Positions 59,524 through 64,000 of a stretch of DNA of 64,000 nucleotides are shown here, one piece after another. Under the pieces are notes generated by a model that was not told the origin of the DNA, ran no database searches, and was given only the letters and a program-made list of their open reading frames with translations. Location: the NCBI GenBank assembly GCA_037439425.1, contig JBBIWA010000003.1, forward strand, positions 62,001-126,000. The letters run 5' to 3'. The position numbers and the translations under genes were made by a program. Source of the DNA: JBBIWA01 sp037439425 (lineage in GTDB: Bacteria > Acidobacteriota > Blastocatellia > RBC074). How positions within the stretch are numbered: position 1 is the stretch's first letter; every line of letters begins with the position of its first letter.

Positions 59524-60636
59524 CTATCTGACCGGCACCGCCGTCCACCGATCTATCGGCAAACGATCCGCTACGGGTGGCAAGGGCGGAAACTTCTTGT
59601 GCGGCTCAGTCTGATACCAGTAAGCTACCGATGAATAGTCATCGCCGCGATCGTTGGCCTGACCGTGCTCAATCGTCACGCGGATTGACTTGTCGAAAGT
59701 GATCGGGTCTTCGATGTGGAAGCGATACATCGAGTGGCGGCCAGTGTAATCGGGATGCGCGTTGCCTTTGCGCGAGTAGCCGAAGTAAGGGAAGTTGTAC
59801 TCGCGGTTGAGTAGATTGAAATTCCACGCACCGCTGAAGTAATCCTCCAGCCCCGTGCCTACAATCGTCGGCATCGTGTCACCATCAATGAAGATCATAT
59901 CGTCGCCTTCGCCCCACCAGCCCGTGGCCAAACCCTGAATGTGCATCACGCAACCGACGTAATGGCCCCGCCCGGTCGTCTCCATAATCAAGTAGTTATT
60001 CTTGCCATCCAGATTCGGTTTGCCATCGGTAGCCTTCGTCAGCTCGCGATTCCACCAGGCGTGAAAGCGGCCCTGCTGTTCGGTGGCGCGCGCGGCTGCC
60101 GAGCCAGGCGCGTAGGATTCATAATCCACGTAGTAGTAAAAGTTATTGATCCGCTGCTCACCCTGGTTTTCGATCTCCAGGCGCGCCAGGCGCGAAAACG
60201 GCATCGGGAAGAAACAATTCAAAGCGCGGTCGGAGACCGCCAGCGGCAAACTCCACCAGTAGTAAGGCTCGCCGTAACCCAGGCCGAAGAAATCGCCGAT
60301 AGGCGCTTCAATGCTCGGATCGGCCTCGCCATCCCAGTAAGCGCGCAGCACGATGCGCCGCAGGTGATAGCGGTCGGGTGCATTGATCGTAACCCAGATG
60401 TGGGTGATTGTGCCTGCGCCTTGAATCTCAGCGAGCACAGCCTTCGCGCCCGGCTCGATGCCGGCTAAAAAATCGCGATTACCGCCCGTGCGATCATAGC
60501 TGGAGATGCGCAGCCGCTTGACGCCTTCGCGCAAGTTAGCCAGATTGCGCAGGCTGCCGACGCCGAGCGTCGGCGCATCTTGCGCATAGATCGTTGCCAC
60601 AAACAATAGCGAAATCGCCACGATGCTTCTCTTCAT
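59524..60636 (-). CDS. Exported DUF2961 / GH172-family glycoside hydrolase-like protein
   Basis: 370 residues from the ATG at 60636 (GGAGG upstream), with a signal peptide (MKRSIVAISLLFVATIYAQ). DUF2961 proteins form the GH172 family, which includes alpha-D-arabinofuranosidases and difructose anhydride synthases. Motifs ISSYDRTGGNRDFL, WVTINAPDRYHLRRIVLRAYWDGE, APIGDFFGLGYGEPYYWWSLPL, WWGEGDDMIF (Glu243) and GTGLEDYFSGAWNF (Glu264) are conserved; the last two carry the likely catalytic acids. It fits with the carbohydrate-related fusion kinase and the dehydrogenase downstream. Sugar specificity cannot be read. Confidence 0.88.
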   Translation of the reverse strand: MKRSIVAISLLFVATIYAQDAPTLGVGSLRNLANLREGVKRLRISSYDRTGGNRDFLAGIEPGAKAVLAEIQGAGTITHIWVTINAPDRYHLRRIVLRAYWDGEADPSIEAPIGDFFGLGYGEPYYWWSLPLAVSDRALNCFFPMPFSRLARLEIENQGEQRINNFYYYVDYESYAPGSAAARATEQQGRFHAWWNRELTKATDGKPNLDGKNNYLIMETTGRGHYVGCVMHIQGLATGWWGEGDDMIFIDGDTMPTIVGTGLEDYFSGAWNFNLLNREYNFPYFGYSRKGNAHPDYTGRHSMYRFHIEDPITFDKSIRVTIEHGQANDRGDDYSSVAYWYQTEPHKKFPPLPPVADRLPIDRWTAVPVR

Positions 60637-60792
60637 CTCCTCTGTCCTCCCAGTGATGTTGATTAAACCGCCTGCCAATAGTCGGAGAGTTGAAAATGCT
60701 GGGCACATTTTGCCACTGCTAGAGGCCAGAATGGAATCGCGTAACCGGCGCAAATCGTTCTCGTCGTGTGTTAACGGCCCTTCAGTGGCGCC

Positions 60793-60902
60793 TTCAACCT
60801 TGTCATTCGTCAACAATGGTTGAAAGTTCAGTATTGAAGAATTGAGACGTTTCTCTCTTGAAGAGCATTCAACCTTGTCATTCATCAACGATGGTTGAAA
60901 GT
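60793..60902. repeat. Pair of 35-bp TTCAACC...GGTTGAA imperfect palindromes
   Basis: TTCAACCTTGTCATTC(G/A)TCAAC(A/G)ATGGTTGAAAGT occurs at 60793-60827 and 60868-60902 as direct copies, each itself an inverted repeat. The second overlaps the last codons of the PfkB-SIS gene. It may act as a terminator or a protein-binding pair. Confidence 0.6.
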
Positions 60903-62545
60903 GGTGGCAACTCGCGTGTCGCTTTACCGATGATTCCGCCGGGATGCCAGGCATGGTAGTGCGCGCGGGTGATGCCTTTGCGCGCTTGCAGCTCGATGCT
61001 CAAGGCGGCGAGCACGTAGATTTCAGCCAGAATGCTTGCGCGCGGTTCGAAGTTGAGCGGGCTGCCTTCGCGCTCCACACCAGCAAATAAAAACTCATCG
61101 CTCTGGCAAGCAAGCCATGACTTTGGAGCGCCCGACACACCCACGATGAACGCGCCATTGCGTTTGAGCGCCGTGACAGCAGCTTTCATCTCGGCCGTTT
61201 CTCCGCTATTTGAGATGACAATCACCACATCCCCTGGCGCCACCTGTCCGGCGCTCCCGTGCACGCATTCGGTGCCGTCAAGGAAGTAAGCCGGTGTACC
61301 AACGCTGGAGAAGAGAGCTGAGACGTAGCCGGAAACGTAGTGGGGTTTGCCGATGCCAGTCACGTGCACGCGCCCGCCACGTGACTCGACCTGATTGATC
61401 AGATCAGCGACGCGCTGAAAATAATCGGCTCCGATCTTCGCGCGCAGCCGGGCTAATTCCTCAAGGGCAATGTCGAGGAACTTGGGCACCGCGTCTTCAT
61501 AGGGTGAACTGGTAACTGCAGATGGCGAGCTGGCCGGTGGACCAGCAGCGACTGGGCCAAACTCTCGCGCCGCGAACGGCGTCCCGTCATACAACTCAAA
61601 GACACGCGTGCGACTGCGAGCCAGATCGGGTGTAGCGCCACTGATCTCGCAGCAAGCCGCGCCACAGGCATTCGCCAGCCGCAGTGTGTCTGGCCACGCT
61701 AATCCATAACTCAATCCTGCAATCATCCCGCCCAGGAAAGCGTCTCCGGCGCCGGTCGTATCAATCGCTTCAATGCGCCGGGCTGGAACCCGAGCGGTCA
61801 ACTCATCCGAAGCAATGGCGCATCCGGCTGCACCGTCGGTGATCACGACTGCGCGCGAGCCATATCTTTCGCGCAGCAGAGTTGCTGCTCGCACTGCGTC
61901 GCGCTGGCCGGTGATCTCTGCCGCAGCCCCTTTTGACGGCTTGAGATAATCAGCAAGGTGCAAGGCGCGCTCAAACTCTTCCGCACTGCCCAGTGCCCTG
62001 AGCGCGTCACTGCGCGGCACGTCAACATCTAACACGGTGATGAGGCCGGCCTCGCGAGCAATCTCCAGCGCGGCCACTACTGCTTCGAGCGGCAATTGTG
62101 AGATCTCAGTCGAAAGCATGCGCGAGCAGCGGATGTAATCGGCGTGCTGCATGCGCACATACTCGGCGGTGGTTTCGCTCGTTGCGGCCGGACTCATATA
62201 GATCGCGCGCGCGCCTGCTTCAGCAACGAAGATCTGAGCAAACGAAGACGATGAACCATCCAGCGTGAGGTGCTTGTCGATCCGGTAACGGTCCATGCCC
62301 GCGCGCAAAAAGCGCCCATACTCATCATCCCCTTGCTTGCCAAAGATGCCGACGCGCAATCCGAGCAAACTGGCCCAGGCCAGATGATTGAGCGTTACGC
62401 CACCGACCAGCTTTTTGACCACTTCGCCGGTCGGATACTTACCAAGGGCCATCTTCTCTTCTGCGCCGATAATGCGCGGCGTACGATAGATCAGGTCCAC
62501 GACCATTGAACCGATACCAACCAGATCGAACCGTTTTTCGTTCAT
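60878..62545 (-). CDS. PfkB sugar kinase fused to a SIS-domain sugar-phosphate isomerase-like module
   Basis: 555 residues. Residues 1-325 are a ribokinase-family (PfkB) kinase: GIGSMVVDLIYR, GGVTLNHLAW and the catalytic IDTTGAGDAFLGG with Asp268. A Pro/Ser/Ala linker (about 330-348) leads to a SIS domain (about 350-555) with VTGIGKPHYVSGYVSALFSSVGTPAYFLDGTE, VIVISNSGETAEM and AWHPGGIIG, closely patterned on arabinose-5-phosphate isomerase KdsD without its CBS tail. The fusion suggests phosphorylation and isomerisation of one sugar, possibly a pentose or deoxysugar. It lies between the GH172 gene and the dehydrogenase on the same strand. Substrate is unknown. Confidence 0.9.
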   Translation of the reverse strand: MNEKRFDLVGIGSMVVDLIYRTPRIIGAEEKMALGKYPTGEVVKKLVGGVTLNHLAWASLLGLRVGIFGKQGDDEYGRFLRAGMDRYRIDKHLTLDGSSSSFAQIFVAEAGARAIYMSPAATSETTAEYVRMQHADYIRCSRMLSTEISQLPLEAVVAALEIAREAGLITVLDVDVPRSDALRALGSAEEFERALHLADYLKPSKGAAAEITGQRDAVRAATLLRERYGSRAVVITDGAAGCAIASDELTARVPARRIEAIDTTGAGDAFLGGMIAGLSYGLAWPDTLRLANACGAACCEISGATPDLARSRTRVFELYDGTPFAAREFGPVAAGPPASSPSAVTSSPYEDAVPKFLDIALEELARLRAKIGADYFQRVADLINQVESRGGRVHVTGIGKPHYVSGYVSALFSSVGTPAYFLDGTECVHGSAGQVAPGDVVIVISNSGETAEMKAAVTALKRNGAFIVGVSGAPKSWLACQSDEFLFAGVEREGSPLNFEPRASILAEIYVLAALSIELQARKGITRAHYHAWHPGGIIGKATRELPPLSTIVDE

Positions 62546-62801
62546 AGTTCTCAGAGCACAAGTGACGACTTTGTGGCCCGTCCAGCTTTGGTCAGGATCA
62601 GAAAGAGGGCTTACCGGGCTACAGCCACTCCCGCAAAACCATATTCGGGTGCGTGATAGCTGGCGAGAAATTGTCCCCCTTCTTCCCTTCTAGAAAATAG
62701 TGTGGCAGCAGCAAAGCGTGGCTGCCTGCTGCAAGATCCAATCCTTGTGCGAACTTCATTGTGGCATCTCCCTTCGGCTTATGAAGAGACCTCTTGGGAG
62801 C

Positions 62802-63836
62802 TCACAGATGGTCTATAATGACATTAGTCATAGCGGTAGTTTTGGACGAGCCGCCGAGATCTGGTGTGAGCACACGCCCTTCCTTAAGCACGCTGCATAC
62901 AGCTTCACGGATGCGACGCGCGGCATCAATTTCGTCCAGATAGTCAAGCGCCATCGCGCCAGCCAGGATCATCCCCACGGGATTGACGATGTTTTGACCA
63001 GCAATGTCCGGAGCGGCTCCGTGTAATGTCTCGAAGATGCCGCAGCCTTCACCAAAGCTCGCTCCAGCTGCCAGGCCGAAACTTCTGATCAATCCGGCGC
63101 ACATATTTGAAATGATCTCGCCGTACTGATTCGGCAGCAGGAGCACATCCCACGCTGCAGGCTGGCAGGCGAGCTGATAGGCGCACGTATCTACCAGGGC
63201 ATCACCGCACTCGATCTCCGGGTAATCGCGCGCCACTTCACACGCTGTGCGCAGAAAGAGACCATCGGTCATTTGTAAGACATTAGCTTTATGAATCACG
63301 CTCACGCGCTTTCGCCGGTGCCGGCGCGCATACTCGAAAGCAAAGCGCGCCACCCGTGCCGCAGCCTGTCGCGTCGTGATCTTGATTGCCTGCGCAGCAT
63401 CTTCGCCCACGCCGTGCTCGTAGCCGCTGTAAATGTCTTCGGTCAATTCCCGGATAATGACGACGTCGAGATTGGGCGTGTGTGCACGGATGCCCTCGAA
63501 AGCGCGAATCGGGCGGACATTGGCATAGGCGCCTAGCTCCAGACGGAGCGCAGTGTTGACATCTGAGTAGAGTTGCCGCGACCCGTCTTCGCGCTCCACG
63601 ATCACCTTGTTCCCCATCTTCTCGATGAAGACAGGACTTTTAAGCACGGCGCGGCTGCGCCGGATAGCAGCCAGCGACTGCGCTGGAAGCGGTGTGCCGA
63701 ATTCTTTCTCCGCACTTGCGCCGGCAGGAACATATTCCCACTGGCATTTGACTCCAGTCGCTTCGATCACTTTGATTGCTGCATCGCTGATCTCCGGGCC
63801 AACGCCATCTCCGCGAATGACTGTGATCTGGTGCAT
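62802..63836 (-). CDS. Isocitrate/isopropylmalate dehydrogenase family protein
   Basis: 344 residues from the ATG at 63836 (a GTG 19 codons upstream is an alternative). NAD(P)-dependent beta-decarboxylating dehydrogenase: ITVIRGDGVGPEI starts the fold; LGAYANVRPI, VIIRELTEDIYSGYEH, VIHKANVLQMTDGLF, DVLLLPNQYGEIISN, GIFETLHGAAPDIAGQNIVNPVG follow. The short form and ENTEDIYSG-like motif fit NAD-type isocitrate or homoisocitrate dehydrogenases more than LeuB, but specificity is not certain. The conserved Asp usually seen as NQYGDI is Glu here (NQYGEI). The 256 bp to the next gene hold nothing recognised. Confidence 0.88.
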   Translation of the reverse strand: MHQITVIRGDGVGPEISDAAIKVIEATGVKCQWEYVPAGASAEKEFGTPLPAQSLAAIRRSRAVLKSPVFIEKMGNKVIVEREDGSRQLYSDVNTALRLELGAYANVRPIRAFEGIRAHTPNLDVVIIRELTEDIYSGYEHGVGEDAAQAIKITTRQAAARVARFAFEYARRHRRKRVSVIHKANVLQMTDGLFLRTACEVARDYPEIECGDALVDTCAYQLACQPAAWDVLLLPNQYGEIISNMCAGLIRSFGLAAGASFGEGCGIFETLHGAAPDIAGQNIVNPVGMILAGAMALDYLDEIDAARRIREAVCSVLKEGRVLTPDLGGSSKTTAMTNVIIDHL

Positions 63837-64000
63837 CGCTGTCTTTGGTGAAGCGGTAACAGGATGATGGGATGAAAGAGCATTCCGTATCACCCCTTCA
63901 CCCTTTCATTGCTTCTTGATCGCACGCCGAAATTGCTGCTTCCGCCAGCGCGGCCATGGTAATCTTCAGCATTCTGCCTCAACAAACGCGGCTTGCGCCA
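63837..64000. other. Right edge, no supportable gene
   Basis: On the minus strand a frame ending ...AQAAFVEAEC(stop) could be the tail of a gene lying beyond the window. It overlaps a 24-codon frame (MLKITMAALAEAAISACDQ...) with a GAGG upstream. On the plus strand an ATG at about 63955 is open to the edge. None can be judged from so little sequence. Confidence 0.25.

Noticed and set aside
59263..59634. 123-codon plus-strand frame opposite the end of the GH172 gene
   Set aside because: Runs through a dispersed repeat and then antisense to a convincing gene.

Overview
The window looks like a chromosomal segment of a moderately GC-rich Gram-negative-type bacterium. Gene content suggests Acidobacteriota, probably class Blastocatellia: a secreted S9 peptidase, M14 and M16 peptidases, DUF3857/transglutaminase proteins in tandem, a DUF2961/GH172 protein, System II cytochrome c assembly, and many short palindromic dispersed repeats. 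The taxonomy is an inference from gene families. No rRNA is present; the only RNA gene is a tRNA-Glu(CUC).

Layout. 0-7.5 kb: a Fur-family regulator, then a tight minus-strand operon (M14 carboxypeptidase, UxaA-type altronate/galactarate dehydratase, large secreted YetA/PcRGLX-like putative polysaccharide lyase) that reads as a uronate/pectin module. 7.5-9 kb: a gene-poor repeat region holding a short stretch identical to an Illumina adapter, so this part of the assembly is suspect. 9-13 kb: a long pentapeptide-repeat protein with a C-terminal TIR-like domain, a small Cys-rich secreted protein and the tRNA. 13-23 kb: MazG, S9 peptidase, DinB, TPR protein, AraC regulator, a translationally coupled pair of active and inactive M16 peptidases, and a CpsB-type phosphatase. 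23-32 kb: ResB and CcsA/ResC, zinc-ribbon protein, transketolase, PilZ protein, cytochrome P450. 32.5-35.9 kb: a methionine-salvage operon mtnB-mtnD-mtnC followed by a MetE-like methyltransferase. 36-43 kb: M15-like peptidase, small kinase, a 2-kb repeat region, another M14 peptidase, DUF2270 protein. 43-54 kb: two tandem DUF3857 proteins (the first with an amber codon), copper amine oxidase, methyltransferase, VIT/vWA protein, Ndk. 54-64 kb: TPR protein and two small secreted proteins, MidA/NDUFAF7 methyltransferase, GH172 protein, a PfkB-SIS fusion, and an isocitrate/isopropylmalate-type dehydrogenase.

Most notable observation: the MetE-like gene at the end of the methionine-salvage operon has one in-frame UGA. 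It falls exactly at the second zinc-ligand position (His-x-UGA where the family has His-x-Cys), the other ligands are intact, and a hairpin with a GGU loop begins a few bases downstream. It is either a candidate selenocysteine form of a cobalamin-independent methionine synthase or a very precisely placed nonsense change.

Second theme: short repeats. At least four families recur: heptanucleotide-period inverted arrays at gene 3' ends (two supply the last codons and stop of a gene, one encodes a signal-peptide core), a ~100-bp double-hairpin element in six copies, a ~130-bp MITE-like element with 22-bp terminal inverted repeats, and a CCACGGC-hairpin block present twice.
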